From Arthrobacter sp. H14 (GTDB lineage Bacteria; Actinomycetota; Actinomycetes; Actinomycetales; Micrococcaceae), in assembly GCF_000520495.1 (NCBI RefSeq), contig NZ_KI914622.1:23652-86221 (forward strand): a DNA stretch of 62,570 bases, given 5' to 3'. Below the pieces are notes generated by a model. The model searched no databases and was not told the DNA's origin. It saw nothing but the letters and a program-made list of their open reading frames with translations. The position numbers and the translations under genes were made by a program. Below are positions 24,601 through 35,749 of this stretch, piece after piece; the first letter of the stretch is position 1, and each line of letters begins with the position of its first letter.

Positions 24601-27600
24601 CTAGTCGCTTCGCGCGCGCAGCCGGGACAAGCGCCATACCGCCAGGGCGATGAGTCCTGCAGCCAAAGCTGCAAGCAGCAGGAATGTATATCCACGCAAG
24701 TACCACAGAACCGCCACACCAATTCCGGCTGCTCCCCACCATACGAATAGTCGACGATTGGCCTGCAAGCCGAAAACCAGCAGCACCGCATGGCCAGCCA
24801 ACGTCCAAACGGTCTGCACGCTGTCTTGGAATAATGCGGGCACCAGTCCACTGAGCGAAAGCAATGCGGAACCTGCAATTGCGACATAGTCGCCGCGGCC
24901 GCTTCGTTGACGGAAGTATTCGAAGGACGCGAGCAGGGCCAGGATGACAACCCAGTATTGGGCCTGCCAAAACAAGTCGACGGACCCAGCGCTGAGCAGC
25001 CACACCCGATGAATGCAGCCTGCCACAACGATGGATGCCACTTCGGCCGCCAGCTCCCGCCAAGGTTGCGGCCATTCCAATACCGCGGCTGCAGCGGACA
25101 CGGCGAGCGCCAAACATCCTGCGTATGCCAGCCAGTCGATGCCGCGGACGTTGGCCGACACTGCGGCGAATCCAAGAACGGCCAGCGAGCCACCCGACAG
25201 GACAGCGGCGTGTGCCCAGACCCATCCCGGCCCGGCATCCCCAAGGAGCATCTTCACTGCCACCTCTGAGTCCGGGCGCGGCGTAGTGAACCGTCGTCCA
25301 ACAACCGCTGTGATGACATACAGCACCACGGCAGCCGCGGCCAGGGACACCGGAAATACCCACGCCTCCTGGGACAGTGATGGCACACCGGATAGGTCGA
25401 ATAGCTCCGTTGCCGCCGCGTAGAAGGCACCCGGAACAGCAATCACACACCCGATGAGCAGGGCGGCGATACCTGTCGTCATGCTGAAGATGACAAACCC
25501 GCCCGCTGCGATCAACAAGATCAGCGCATGCCAGCCCATCTCATCAGCCGGAGCAACTGCGACTGCAGCCCCAATAAAGAGCGCACAGGAAACCGCGCGC
25601 GGGCCGCTGCCGGCCATGTTGACGGCCCGACGGGCCCATAGCCACGGGCCTTCGTTGCTGTTTCCCACAGATCTGCCGGCGAAGTATTCTGCAGCGATCA
25701 CCATGGCGGATATGACCAGGAGGATCACAGCGGCTGCGGGACGGTTCCACAACGGCTCAGGCAGCCATCCACCGGTGCGCAACCCCATTACGCCAGATGG
25801 CACGGAGGCCAGGCCGACTACTGCGAAGGCGACCGGCAACGCCCGCCAACCATGGCCGGCGGCCCCGCCTGCGGAAGGAACGCCGGCACCACTCAGCCAC
25901 CATGCCAAGCCATACACTGTCAGCATCGACAGTTGCACAAGCAGGGCTGCTTGGTCTGCACCGCTTGCATTCACCGACAGATTGAATAGGGTACCGCCGG
26001 CCACCATGGCATAACCAAACGGCAGCAGGACCAGGGCGGCCAATACCGCCCAGCCGGTGACCGACCGAAATGCAACTCCTTGCAAAGGCCGCCCGGATCG
26101 GTCCAGGTACAGCCGGGCAAGCTGACCAGCCGTCAGGGTGACCGCGAAGACGGCCGCTCCGGCGTGCCAGTCGGCGTCAAACAATTCAAGCATCTGCAAT
26201 GCTCCGAGAACCAGACAGACCTGGGCGGCGACTGCATAACTGCCGCGCACGCTTCGGCTTCCATCGGATACTGCCCGCAGTCCGGTATAGATCACTCCAA
26301 TTCCAAGCACCAACTCGGCTGCCCAGTCTGCCGAGTTCACCTCCACCAGCAGCGCTGCACCAGCGATGCCGAGCAGTCCGGCACTGTGCGCCCAAGGACG
26401 CACATTACCAATGCGCGCATTGAGGTGCCCGTGGATACTTGACTTGGCTCCATTCCGTCCCAGCACAAGGGTTGCTGATACGACTGCCACACCGAGTGTT
26501 GTCCAGGTCAGCAGTTCAGCCCAATCCGGCAGTACCCAGATGAACCCGGTTAGCCCTTCCGCGCCTCCACCCTCTGCTCCGCCAGTGGCTCGTTCCGTCC
26601 GGTCGAGAAGGAGAGCAGAGCCAAGGCCTATTGTCACACCGACCGGCAGAAGAAGTGCGCGCGCACCGGCACCTCGGGGATGAACGGCCCTCCGCCGCAG
26701 CGCCATGGCCGAGCCCGCCACATTGGCCAGCCACAGCAGTGCAAGGACTGCCACCCCCGCTTGTTCCGCTGCCAATGGATTACCAGCGGAGTCGCTGGGG
26801 AATGTCCCGGCGGCATCCGGGAAGTAACCGGAAGCCGCCCATGAGGCCACCGATCCACCGGCGAGCGGCAAGACCACAAGCACGCCCATCCTCAGGAACG
26901 CCCTGTTAAGTCTTGATTCGAAGCGCATAGCCACAGTGGTGGCGAGCACCGACAGTGACAGGAGGATTGCCTGGCGCCACGGCGCTGGTCCGGCCTGTTC
27001 AAACAGCGCACATAACCCTCCGGCCAGCACCAGCCATGCCATCTGACGGCGTTCCCGAAATGCTACGACGCCCATTGCTGCTATTACGAGGAGCAACGCC
27101 CAATTGAATGACGACCAGATATTCGCTTGATCCGACAGTCCCGGACTGTCAGGCTGGACCAGCCGCCCATTGCCAATCACGGCCAGGGCAAGCGCCGTCA
27201 GACCCACGCACCAAATTTCGGTCCGGATGAAGCTTTCGGCTGTCGTCCTTTTCCAGCCAGGCAGTTGTGGACCTGCCGGGCCTTCCAGCAGTCGACCGTA
27301 GGAAGCCTTGAGCATGCTGACCAAAACCGCTTGAAGTGCGAGCAACACACCGACAATGCCGATCGTTTCATCTACTCCCGCGCCGAGTTCGTACGCGCCG
27401 AAAGCCAGTGCCAATGTGGCCGTGACCCGGCCGGCAGTCAGGTCCAGGGGACGGTCGTCGGGCGACCCGGCCATAGTAGAGGCAGCGTAGTAGAGAGTGG
27501 CCGCTGTAAAGAGGACGAGGTAGTCGACCGAATCGAGTATTGGCGCTGCGACCACGGCCGCGGCCAAGGTTGCCGGAACCACAAAGCGATGTGCGGCCTG

Positions 27601-28542
27601 GAATGTCTTCAGGTAAATGTTCGCCAACCAGGCGGGGCGCCTGTACACGAGAAAGGTGGATACCGCGGCCAGCATCATTGTCATGATGAAATACCAGATG
27701 ACCCCTTGGTTCACCATTGCGCCACCGGACCACGACGTCGAGACCAGGAACGTCAGCGCGAGCGCCGCCAACACCTTGCTCTGCAGCCTGCTCCCCGCAT
27801 GGATGAATGCGGCGGTTCCAATCAATGAGGTAGCGAACCAAGCCAACGGGATGTCGTGCACGACGAGCAGATGCAGTGCCAGCCCCGTGACAGGTATCAG
27901 GGCGAGTCCCGTGCCGGTAAAGGCTGTGGCAGAGGGCCGCAACCTCTCACTCCGCGCATGGATGACCAGCCCACCGGTGTAGAAGAGGGCAGCGACGAGT
28001 ACCAAACCGATAAATTTCACAGCGGCCGGGACCGCCAAACCGATGGAAAGCGATGCAGCAGATATCAATAGCAGCGCCGCCGCGTAGAGCGTTATGTTGA
28101 TGTTGCGCAGGGTGCGCTGCTCGGCCGTTTTCTCCTTCGCTGCTGGATCCCGGGCAGGGCGCGATGGTTGTGCAGAGCCCGAACCCTGAATCTGTCGAAA
28201 CCCGTCCGCCGGTGACCGCACGTGGGACGGTGCCTGCTCAGGGAACGGTGTCTTCGATGGCGTCGTTTTCGGACCTGTAACGGAAGCAATTTGTTCCGGC
28301 GCCACCGGCGCTTCCCGGGTCTTGGCAGGTGCCACCCGGGTTCTTCCCGTCCGGTTCCGTCCTGCCGTGAAGCCATCCCGCCATGCCTGGCCAGCCGCCA
28401 CGGTGTGGGGGTGGCTGGTAATCAGCTGGGCGGCACGGCGGCTCTTGCTGCGCTGCCTTGCGCCACCGGCCCACCAGCCAAGGCTAAAGATCACGGCTGC
28501 GGGAATCGACAACATCAACAGGATGAACAACAGTAAGCCCAA
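24601..28542 (-). CDS. Giant polytopic membrane protein (SCO7613 C-terminal-like)
   Basis: 1313 residues. One N-terminal membrane helix (GLLLFILLMLSIPAAVIFSL), a Lys/Arg/Pro-rich cytoplasmic linker (about residues 30-140), then some thirty or more hydrophobic helices to the C-terminus, in blocks of two or three with short loops. No enzyme motif is recognised. The overall layout resembles large actinobacterial membrane proteins of the SCO7613 type, whose function is unknown. It lies between tuf and rpsJ on the same strand but is separated from tuf by a terminator. The C-terminus is basic (RLSRLRARSD). Composition and GC are like the neighbours, so recent transfer is not suggested. Confidence 0.85.
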   Translation of the reverse strand: MGLLLFILLMLSIPAAVIFSLGWWAGGARQRSKSRRAAQLITSHPHTVAAGQAWRDGFTAGRNRTGRTRVAPAKTREAPVAPEQIASVTGPKTTPSKTPFPEQAPSHVRSPADGFRQIQGSGSAQPSRPARDPAAKEKTAEQRTLRNINITLYAAALLLISAASLSIGLAVPAAVKFIGLVLVAALFYTGGLVIHARSERLRPSATAFTGTGLALIPVTGLALHLLVVHDIPLAWFATSLIGTAAFIHAGSRLQSKVLAALALTFLVSTSWSGGAMVNQGVIWYFIMTMMLAAVSTFLVYRRPAWLANIYLKTFQAAHRFVVPATLAAAVVAAPILDSVDYLVLFTAATLYYAASTMAGSPDDRPLDLTAGRVTATLALAFGAYELGAGVDETIGIVGVLLALQAVLVSMLKASYGRLLEGPAGPQLPGWKRTTAESFIRTEIWCVGLTALALAVIGNGRLVQPDSPGLSDQANIWSSFNWALLLVIAAMGVVAFRERRQMAWLVLAGGLCALFEQAGPAPWRQAILLSLSVLATTVAMRFESRLNRAFLRMGVLVVLPLAGGSVASWAASGYFPDAAGTFPSDSAGNPLAAEQAGVAVLALLWLANVAGSAMALRRRAVHPRGAGARALLLPVGVTIGLGSALLLDRTERATGGAEGGGAEGLTGFIWVLPDWAELLTWTTLGVAVVSATLVLGRNGAKSSIHGHLNARIGNVRPWAHSAGLLGIAGAALLVEVNSADWAAELVLGIGVIYTGLRAVSDGSRSVRGSYAVAAQVCLVLGALQMLELFDADWHAGAAVFAVTLTAGQLARLYLDRSGRPLQGVAFRSVTGWAVLAALVLLPFGYAMVAGGTLFNLSVNASGADQAALLVQLSMLTVYGLAWWLSGAGVPSAGGAAGHGWRALPVAFAVVGLASVPSGVMGLRTGGWLPEPLWNRPAAAVILLVISAMVIAAEYFAGRSVGNSNEGPWLWARRAVNMAGSGPRAVSCALFIGAAVAVAPADEMGWHALILLIAAGGFVIFSMTTGIAALLIGCVIAVPGAFYAAATELFDLSGVPSLSQEAWVFPVSLAAAAVVLYVITAVVGRRFTTPRPDSEVAVKMLLGDAGPGWVWAHAAVLSGGSLAVLGFAAVSANVRGIDWLAYAGCLALAVSAAAAVLEWPQPWRELAAEVASIVVAGCIHRVWLLSAGSVDLFWQAQYWVVILALLASFEYFRQRSGRGDYVAIAGSALLSLSGLVPALFQDSVQTVWTLAGHAVLLVFGLQANRRLFVWWGAAGIGVAVLWYLRGYTFLLLAALAAGLIALAVWRLSRLRARSD

Positions 28543-28664
28543 CTCATGATCCCCTCAGCCCGGATGAAATACCTCCATTAGCTTAGACAAGCAAGGGGGC
28601 CTTTGGAGTACAGACGGGCCGGCCTGTGGATAACCACTTCACCGCTCCCCCGCCCGGGCATGGG

Positions 28665-28692
28665 AAAAGCCCCGCTGCCGGAGCAACGGGGC
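28665..28692 (-). terminator. Terminator after tuf
   Basis: GCCCCG ... CGGGGC stem with 12-nt loop, flanked by AAGG on the 5' side and followed by TTTT on the minus strand, 87 bp beyond the tuf stop. Confidence 0.82.
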
Positions 28693-28778
28693 CTTTCTCG
28701 AATGCGGTTCCGTCGGACAGATCTGCTGCCCCAGGCCGTGCCTGAGACGTCAGTCCGCGGAGCGCGTGTAGCCGAAGA

Positions 28779-29969
<1,191 letters not shown>

Positions 29970-30005
29970 TGGTTCCTCCTAGAACGTTTGGTAGTAAAAC
30001 TTACA

Positions 30006-30030
30006 TTCAGTGCCGCTTCTCGCCACTGAA
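30006..30030 (-). promoter_or_regulatory. Hairpin in the tuf leader
   Basis: TTCAGTG / CACTGAA perfect 7-bp inverted repeat with an 11-nt loop, about 37 bp upstream of the tuf start and downstream of the predicted promoter. Confidence 0.45.
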
Positions 30031-30039
30031 ACCCATGCA

Positions 30040-30069
30040 AGTCTACTGGGGGCTTCTAATTTGTTTAAA
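30040..30069 (-). promoter_or_regulatory. Candidate tuf promoter (TTTAAA -18 bp- TAGACT)
   Basis: A TAGACT -10 box and TTTAAA -35 box with 18-bp spacing lie in the fusA-tuf gap. Transcription would begin about 65 bp upstream of tuf. Confidence 0.42.
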
Positions 30070-30121
30070 TTTCTTCGATGGTTCGCCGCTTCCGGCACGG
30101 AGCCGGTTGCTGGCAGGTAGC

Positions 30122-30150
30122 GGTTGGCACCTGGAGTGCAGGTGCCAACC
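30122..30150 (-). terminator. Hairpin after fusA, without U-run
   Basis: Perfect 11-bp inverted repeat GGTTGGCACCT / AGGTGCCAACC, 7-nt loop, 11 bp after the fusA stop. No T-run follows, so it may be a processing or mRNA-stabilising element that lets some transcription reach tuf. Confidence 0.5.
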
Positions 30151-30160
30151 AATGGTGCTG

Positions 30161-32275
30161 CTACTCGCCGCGGACCTTCTGAATGATCTCCTCGGCCACC
30201 GCTTTGGGGACCTCGGAGTAGCTATCAAACTGCATGGAGTACACAGCGCGGCCCTGAGTCTTCGACCGAAGGTCACCGATGTATCCAAACATACCGGACA
30301 GTGGAACATGCGCGCGAATGACCTTCACACCGCTTGCATCCTCCATGGACTGCATCTGGCCGCGCCGGGAGTTCAGGTCACCGATAACTTCGCCCATGTA
30401 TTCCTCAGGCGTGCGGACCTCAACATCCATCAGCGGTTCGAGCAGAACCGGCTTTGCCATCCGCGCAGCTTCCTTGAAAGCCATCCGGCCGGCAATCTTG
30501 AACGCCATCTCCGAGGAGTCGACGTCGTGGTAGGAACCATCAAGCAGAGTCGCCTTGATACCGACAACGGGGTAACCGGCGAGCACACCGTCGTTGAGGG
30601 CATCCTGGATGCCGGCGTCAACGCTGGGAATGTACTCACGGGGCACGCGGCCACCAGTAATCTTGTTGTCGAATTCGTACATCGCACCTTCGGCAGTATC
30701 CAGGGGTTCGATCTTGATCTGGATCTTCGCGAACTGGCCGGAGCCACCGGTCTGCTTCTTGTGCGTGTAGTCGTGCTTGGCAACGGTGCCCTTGATGGTT
30801 TCGCGGTACGCAACCTGGGGCTTGCCCACGTTGGCGTCAACCTTGAACTCGCGGCGCATCCGGTCCACCAGGATGTCCAGGTGCAACTCGCCCATACCGG
30901 CGATCACCGTCTGGCCAGTGTCCTCGTTGAGGGAGACCTGGAATGTCGGGTCTTCTTCGGCGAGCTTCTGGATGGCGATGGAAAGCTTTTCCTGGTCACC
31001 CTTGGTCTTGGGCTCGATCGCGACGTCGATCACCGGCGTCGGGAAGGTCATGGCCTCAAGGATGATCTGGTTCTGGGAGTCACACAGGGTGTCACCTGTA
31101 GTGGTGTCCTTCAGCCCGATCGCCGCATAGATGTGACCAGTGGTGATCTCATCAACGGGGTTTTCCTTGTTGGCATGCATCTGGAAGAGCTTTCCGATGC
31201 GCTCCTTCTTACCCTTGGTGGAGTTGACCACCTGGGCGCCCGAAGCTGCCTTGCCGGAGTAAACGCGGATGTAGGTCAAACGCCCGAAGAACGGGTGCGT
31301 GACGACCTTGAACGCCAGCGCCGAGAACGGTGCGGTCGAATTGGCCGGCCGGGTGATGGTCGCCTCGAGATCGTTGACCGGGTGGCCTTCGATATCCGGG
31401 ACGTCCAGCGGGGACGGCAGGTAATCGACGACGGCGTCCAGCATCGGCTGGACTCCGCGGTTCTTGAATGCGGAACCACACAGTACCGGGTAGATCTCGG
31501 AGTTGATGGTGAGCTTGCGGATGCCCGCCTTGATCTCGTCGATCGTCAGCTCTTCACCCTCAAGGTACTTCTCCATCAGGGACTCGTCGGCCTCGGCAAC
31601 TGCCTCGACCAGTGCAACGCGGTATTCTGCGGCGCGTTCCTTCAGGTCTTCCGGGATCTCTTCAATCTCGTACTTGGCTCCCATGGTGACGTCACCCTTG
31701 GAGTCGCCGCGCCAGGTGAGTGCACGCATATGGATCAGGTCGACAACACCCTCGAACTCGCTCTCGGAGCCGATCGGCAGCTGGAGAACCACCGGCTTGG
31801 CCTTGAGGCGGTTAATGATGGTGTCCACGGTGAAGTAGAAGTCGGCGCCGAGCTTGTCCATCTTGTTGACGAAGCAGATACGCGGAACGTCGTACTTGTC
31901 GGCCTGGCGCCAGACAGTCTCGGACTGCGGCTCAACGCCCTCTTTACCGTCGAAAACTGCGACGGCGCCATCGAGCACGCGCAGTGAACGCTCCACCTCA
32001 ACGGTGAAGTCCACGTGGCCCGGGGTGTCGATGATGTTGATCTGGTTGTCGTCCCAGAAACAGGTGGTGGCGGCGGAGGTGATGGTGATACCACGCTCCT
32101 GCTCCTGTGCCATCCAGTCCATCGTCGAGGCACCGTCGTGGGTCTCGCCGATCTTGTGGTTGATACCGGTGTAGAACAGGATTCGCTCAGTAGTAGTGGT
32201 CTTACCGGCATCGATGTGGGCCATGATGCCGATATTGCGGACCTTGTTGAGGTCGGTAAGCACGTCAAGTGCCAC
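30161..32275 (-). CDS. fusA: Translation elongation factor G
   Basis: Translocation GTPase. G1 [21 protein letters not shown]2/switch [21 protein letters not shown]3 [21 protein letters not shown]4 NKMDKLGAD. The C-terminal domain IV has [20 protein letters not shown]. 704 residues. A 99-bp gap with a long inverted repeat separates it from rpsG. Confidence 0.99.
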   Translation of the reverse strand: MALDVLTDLNKVRNIGIMAHIDAGKTTTTERILFYTGINHKIGETHDGASTMDWMAQEQERGITITSAATTCFWDDNQINIIDTPGHVDFTVEVERSLRVLDGAVAVFDGKEGVEPQSETVWRQADKYDVPRICFVNKMDKLGADFYFTVDTIINRLKAKPVVLQLPIGSESEFEGVVDLIHMRALTWRGDSKGDVTMGAKYEIEEIPEDLKERAAEYRVALVEAVAEADESLMEKYLEGEELTIDEIKAGIRKLTINSEIYPVLCGSAFKNRGVQPMLDAVVDYLPSPLDVPDIEGHPVNDLEATITRPANSTAPFSALAFKVVTHPFFGRLTYIRVYSGKAASGAQVVNSTKGKKERIGKLFQMHANKENPVDEITTGHIYAAIGLKDTTTGDTLCDSQNQIILEAMTFPTPVIDVAIEPKTKGDQEKLSIAIQKLAEEDPTFQVSLNEDTGQTVIAGMGELHLDILVDRMRREFKVDANVGKPQVAYRETIKGTVAKHDYTHKKQTGGSGQFAKIQIKIEPLDTAEGAMYEFDNKITGGRVPREYIPSVDAGIQDALNDGVLAGYPVVGIKATLLDGSYHDVDSSEMAFKIAGRMAFKEAARMAKPVLLEPLMDVEVRTPEEYMGEVIGDLNSRRGQMQSMEDASGVKVIRAHVPLSGMFGYIGDLRSKTQGRAVYSMQFDSYSEVPKAVAEEIIQKVRGE

Positions 32276-32300
32276 GGTGTCTGCCTTTCAGGTTGGCCAA

Positions 32301-32365
32301 GTACGACGGCGGTTATTGCGGTTGTCCCGCTCCGGCAGGACCGGTGCGGGCCGCCGTCGTCGTAC
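32301..32365 (-). promoter_or_regulatory. Long inverted repeat between rpsG and fusA
   Basis: GTACGACGGCGG pairs with CCGCCGTCGTCGTAC (three extra bases on one side) across about 38 nt. This could fold the entire intercistronic mRNA into one stem and modulate fusA translation or processing. Confidence 0.5.
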
Positions 32366-32374
32366 GTCGGTTTT

Positions 32375-32845
32375 CTACCAGCGGTAGTGGGCGAAGGCCT
32401 TGTTGGACTCGGCCATCTTGTGGGTGTCTTCGCGACGCTTCACAGCGGCACCGAGACCGTTCGAGGCGTCCAGAATCTCGTTCTGGAGACGCTCGGTCAT
32501 GGTCTTCTCGCGGCGGGCCTTGGAGTAGCCAACCAACCAGCGCAGGGCCAGGGCGGTTGAACGGCCGGGCTTGACCTCGACGGGAACCTGGTAGGTGGCG
32601 CCACCGACACGGCGGGAGCGGACCTCAAGGGCCGGCTTCACGTTTTCCATGGCTTTCTTCAAAGCCGCAACGGGGTCGCCGCCGGACTTCGTCTGGACAC
32701 CTTCGAGGGCACCGTAAACGATGCGCTCAGCGGTCGACTTCTTGCCGTCAACAAGGACCTTGTTGATCAGCTGCGTGACCAGCGGGGATCCGTGAACCGG
32801 ATCAATAACTAGTGGGCGCTTGGGCGCCGGGCCTTTACGAGGCAT
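32375..32845 (-). CDS. rpsG: 30S ribosomal protein S7
   Basis: Head assembly protein; autoregulates the str operon in enterobacteria. [40 protein letters not shown] and [20 protein letters not shown]; 156 residues. The start overlaps the rpsL stop by one base. Confidence 0.98.
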   Translation of the reverse strand: MPRKGPAPKRPLVIDPVHGSPLVTQLINKVLVDGKKSTAERIVYGALEGVQTKSGGDPVAALKKAMENVKPALEVRSRRVGGATYQVPVEVKPGRSTALALRWLVGYSKARREKTMTERLQNEILDASNGLGAAVKRREDTHKMAESNKAFAHYRW

Positions 32846-33219
32846 TACTTCTTCTCCTTCTTCGCGCCGTACAGGCTGCGGGCCTGCTGGCGGTTCTTGA
32901 CACCCTGGGTATCAAGCGCACCGCGCACGATCTTGTAACGGACACCGGGCAGGTCCTTCACGCGTCCGCCGCGCACCAGCACGATGGAGTGTTCCTGCAG
33001 GTTGTGTCCCACACCGGGGATGTAGGCGGTAACTTCAATGCCACCATTGAGGCGTACACGGGCAACCTTGCGCAGAGCCGAGTTCGGCTTCTTCGGGGTG
33101 GTGGTGTACACACGGGTGCAGACGCCACGGCGCATGGGGCTGCCCTGCAGCGCGGGGGCGTCCGTCTTGGAGGCCTTGGGGGTGCGGCCCTTACGGACCA
33201 GCTGGTTAATCGTAGGCAC
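32845..33219 (-). CDS. rpsL: 30S ribosomal protein S12
   Basis: Decoding-centre protein and streptomycin target. [36 protein letters not shown] (Lys43 equivalent unchanged) and [20 protein letters not shown] (Lys88 equivalent unchanged), i.e. the streptomycin-sensitive form at these positions. 124 residues; first gene of the str cluster. Confidence 0.98.
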   Translation of the reverse strand: MPTINQLVRKGRTPKASKTDAPALQGSPMRRGVCTRVYTTTPKKPNSALRKVARVRLNGGIEVTAYIPGVGHNLQEHSIVLVRGGRVKDLPGVRYKIVRGALDTQGVKNRQQARSLYGAKKEKK

Positions 33220-33633
33220 TTTCGTGTTCTCCGTATTTTCTCGAGATAATTCTCATTCACTCGGCCCCCGCGGCCCTGTCCCGTCCAAGTCGTATCGACC
33301 GGACAATGGCGGACTGCCGAAGCAAAGCACTGTTGACTCAATCTGCACACTTTGCGGTGGTCCATTCGCAGAAGGAGCCTAGGCACGCAAAAACGTGGCA
33401 TTCGTTGCACAAGAACCCTGCAACCCGGAAACAGGCACCGGCTTCACTCTCAGATCAGAGATCCGGGTTGAAATCGGCCTTCATCCACTGCCACACAAAC
33501 AATTGACTACTAGCCTAGCAGACTTTCCAATCCACCCGGAGGTCGGCAGCCCGCATCCCGCGCACGACATCGGCCGGCACCTCCACAATGGAGCCGCCAG
33601 CCGGTGCGTGCAGTTCAGGTATGGAACGCCGGG
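33220..33633. other. str-cluster leader and gap before a DoxX gene
   Basis: About 414 bp without a gene. It should contain the rpsL promoter on the minus strand, but no pair of good -35/-10 boxes was found. A short GTTGCA/TGCAAC inverted repeat (about 33403-33423) and small palindromic AT-rich pieces near 33500-33520 are the only visible structures. Confidence 0.45.
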
Positions 33634-34080
33634 TTAGGCCAGCGCGTTCAGCTTCGAGCCCTTCCGGGCGAAGATCGCATTGTCCAGCGACAGGCGGCCC
33701 GGACCAACCAAGGCCACAGCCAGTGCTGCTGCACCGAGCATGAGGACCAGCTCGAAGCCGCCCGCTGTCACGAACACTCCTGCGGGGGCATGGACCAGGA
33801 CGATGGCGCCGAGCATGTTCAGGGTAAGCAGGATGGCGAATGGCCGCGCCAGCAGACCAAGAATCAGTGCGATTCCGCCAACGAGCTCAAGAGTGGCTAC
33901 AACCGGGGCCACGATGTCCGCTGCGGGAACGCCCATCTCGGCAAATGCCCCCTGGGTGCCCGCAATAGTGAACTCGTTGAATTTCTGCCAGCCGTGTGCG
34001 GCAAAAAGGAAGCCGGCAACGACGCGGAGGACAGTCCGGGCAGCAGCGGTCAGGGAAGAGTTGTTCATAGGTTTCGCCAT
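33634..34080 (-). CDS. DoxX-family membrane protein
   Basis: About 148 residues with four transmembrane helices: AARTVLRVVAGFLFAAHGWQ, VAPVVATLELVGGIALILGL, PFAILLTLNMLGAIVLVHAP and LVLMLGAAALAVALVGPGRL. GWQKFNEF after helix 1 is the family signature. DoxX proteins are quinone- or redox-linked and in mycobacteria associate with thiol stress defence. The start at ATG 34080 is chosen by similarity of the N-terminus; no strong ribosome-binding site precedes it. Divergent from the AAA ATPase gene. Confidence 0.9.
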   Translation of the reverse strand: MAKPMNNSSLTAAARTVLRVVAGFLFAAHGWQKFNEFTIAGTQGAFAEMGVPAADIVAPVVATLELVGGIALILGLLARPFAILLTLNMLGAIVLVHAPAGVFVTAGGFELVLMLGAAALAVALVGPGRLSLDNAIFARKGSKLNALA

Positions 34081-34239
34081 TCGGTAGAAATTCAGTTGGT
34101 CACAGCGTGCGAATGTAGCCGCTTCGCGCCTAATTGGTTGACGCTTCAATATAAAGTGTTCCAGCCGAGAGTTGAACTGTCAACTAAGTGACCAAGTATT
34201 TCAGCCGAACAGCCACAAGAGCGCTGGTAATGTCATGCC

Positions 34240-35709
34240 ATGACGGAGAATCTGGGGAAGTTCATGGACGATTTCGCCGAGTTGGTGCAGCTGGTACAGG
34301 CGAAGCAGCAGCGGTATCCCAGAGGTGAGCAGTTGCTTGCCACCCTCGCTGAGCACCTCGGCCATCCGGCGCATGAAATTCCGGTCGTGGTGGAGGAGAT
34401 TCCGGCACACCGGTTCGTCGACGTTGACATCCTGCTGGCAGAGCTGACAGCTGAGGACCCGGACAAGCGGCTGGTCGGTATAGGCGGCGGTGATCAACGC
34501 CACCACTCCTCCTTGAGCGATATGCTCCAGCAGGCCCAGATTTTCCCGCAGTTTCCGCTCGCCCAACCGGACTATGCAAACCTGGCCATCGGCCCCAATG
34601 AACAGCGGCAGGCAGTAGCCCTCGGGATCTGGTTGTTCAGGTATGCGGGCGTACCGCTGGCCGTGCTGCAGCGGAAGGCAAGTCCCGGTTTCGACCGTCC
34701 GACGGCATTGCTGGAAGTGCTTTCACCCGATTCGGCCGTCGTCGCGGACTTCCTTGCGGTAGTGCGGACCAGGATGCAAACGCGAAGCGTGCTAAAGGGC
34801 CAGGTGGTGTCACTGACCGTGGACGAATATGGATCGATGGGTGCTGGGGTGACTTTCCACGCCAGGCCCGGCTTGACGCCGTCGGACGTTATTTTGCCCG
34901 AGGGGCTGCTGCAGAAGGTCGCGGACCACGCTGTTGGAATGGCGGAGCACCGGACGGCGCTCAAGTCCCTGGGCCAACATCTCAAACGCGGCATTTTGCT
35001 CTATGGACCGCCGGGAACCGGCAAAACGCACACCGTGCGCTACCTGTTGAGCCAAAGTCAGGGTACGACGGCGATTATCCTCTCCGGCGGTTCGCTCGCC
35101 TTCATTTCCGAGGCCGCGCGAATGGCCCGTGCATTGCAGCCATCCATGGTCATCCTCGAGGACTGCGACCTGATCGCAGAAGACCGCAGCTTTGGGCATG
35201 GACCGCAGCCGCTCCTCTTCGAGGTTCTCGATGCCATGGACGGTCTCGACGACGACGCGGACGTAGCCTTCATCCTCACCACCAACCGGGTGGACATGCT
35301 GGAACGGGCGCTCGCCCAGCGTCCGGGCAGGGTGGATCTGGCGGTCGAGATTCCCCTGCCGGAGACTGTGGAGCGGGCGGCCCTGCTGAAACTTTACGCG
35401 CGGCATATTGCTTTCAGTCCGGAGGCCATCACAGAGGCGGCGCAACGCACTGCCGGAACAACCGCATCCTTTGCCAAGGAACTGGTGCGCCGCTCCGTCG
35501 TTGCCGCGACCCTTGAAGGAACGGACATTGCTGAGAGGCACCTGTTCGCTGCAGTCGACGAGCTGATGGCTGACACCGCTGCCCTCAACCGGAGCCTGCT
35601 GGGCAGCGGTACCGGGAGCCTGGATGGTTTCGGTGGAGGCGATGACGACGATGAGGATTCCGGGCCGTATCCACTGCCCGGGACCGGACGGGGCTACCCC
35701 GGTCCCTGA
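34240..35709 (+). CDS. AAA+ ATPase, BCS1-like
   Basis: 489 residues. An N-terminal domain of about 250 residues without recognised similarity is followed by an AAA module: Walker A LLYGPPGTGKTHTVRY, Walker B MVILEDCDLIAED (with E-D order as in BCS1-type ATPases), sensor 1 FILTTNRVDMLERALAQRPG and arginine finger RPGRVDLAVEIPL. The C-terminus is a disordered Gly/Asp-rich tail. Bacterial relatives are poorly characterised; roles as unfoldase or disassembly factor are possible. Single plus-strand gene between DoxX and the tct cluster. Confidence 0.87.
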   Translation: MTENLGKFMDDFAELVQLVQAKQQRYPRGEQLLATLAEHLGHPAHEIPVVVEEIPAHRFVDVDILLAELTAEDPDKRLVGIGGGDQRHHSSLSDMLQQAQIFPQFPLAQPDYANLAIGPNEQRQAVALGIWLFRYAGVPLAVLQRKASPGFDRPTALLEVLSPDSAVVADFLAVVRTRMQTRSVLKGQVVSLTVDEYGSMGAGVTFHARPGLTPSDVILPEGLLQKVADHAVGMAEHRTALKSLGQHLKRGILLYGPPGTGKTHTVRYLLSQSQGTTAIILSGGSLAFISEAARMARALQPSMVILEDCDLIAEDRSFGHGPQPLLFEVLDAMDGLDDDADVAFILTTNRVDMLERALAQRPGRVDLAVEIPLPETVERAALLKLYARHIAFSPEAITEAAQRTAGTTASFAKELVRRSVVAATLEGTDIAERHLFAAVDELMADTAALNRSLLGSGTGSLDGFGGGDDDDEDSGPYPLPGTGRGYPGP

Positions 35710-35737
35710 TCGTCTCGCGTAAGGGTCCGGGGTAGCC
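35692..35737. terminator. Bidirectional terminator between the AAA ATPase and tctA
   Basis: GGCTACCCCGG / CCGGGGTAGCC 11-bp stem extended by CCCT/AGGG, 16-18-nt loop. It overlaps the last codons of the ATPase gene and lies 13 bp from the tctA stop, serving the two convergent genes. Confidence 0.75.
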
Positions 35738-35749
35738 GTCTTGACAAAT

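Noticed and set aside
24428-25450. 340-codon minus-strand frame rich in Arg, Cys and Trp overlapping the giant membrane protein
   Set aside because: Out-of-frame reading of that gene; the amino acid composition is unnatural.
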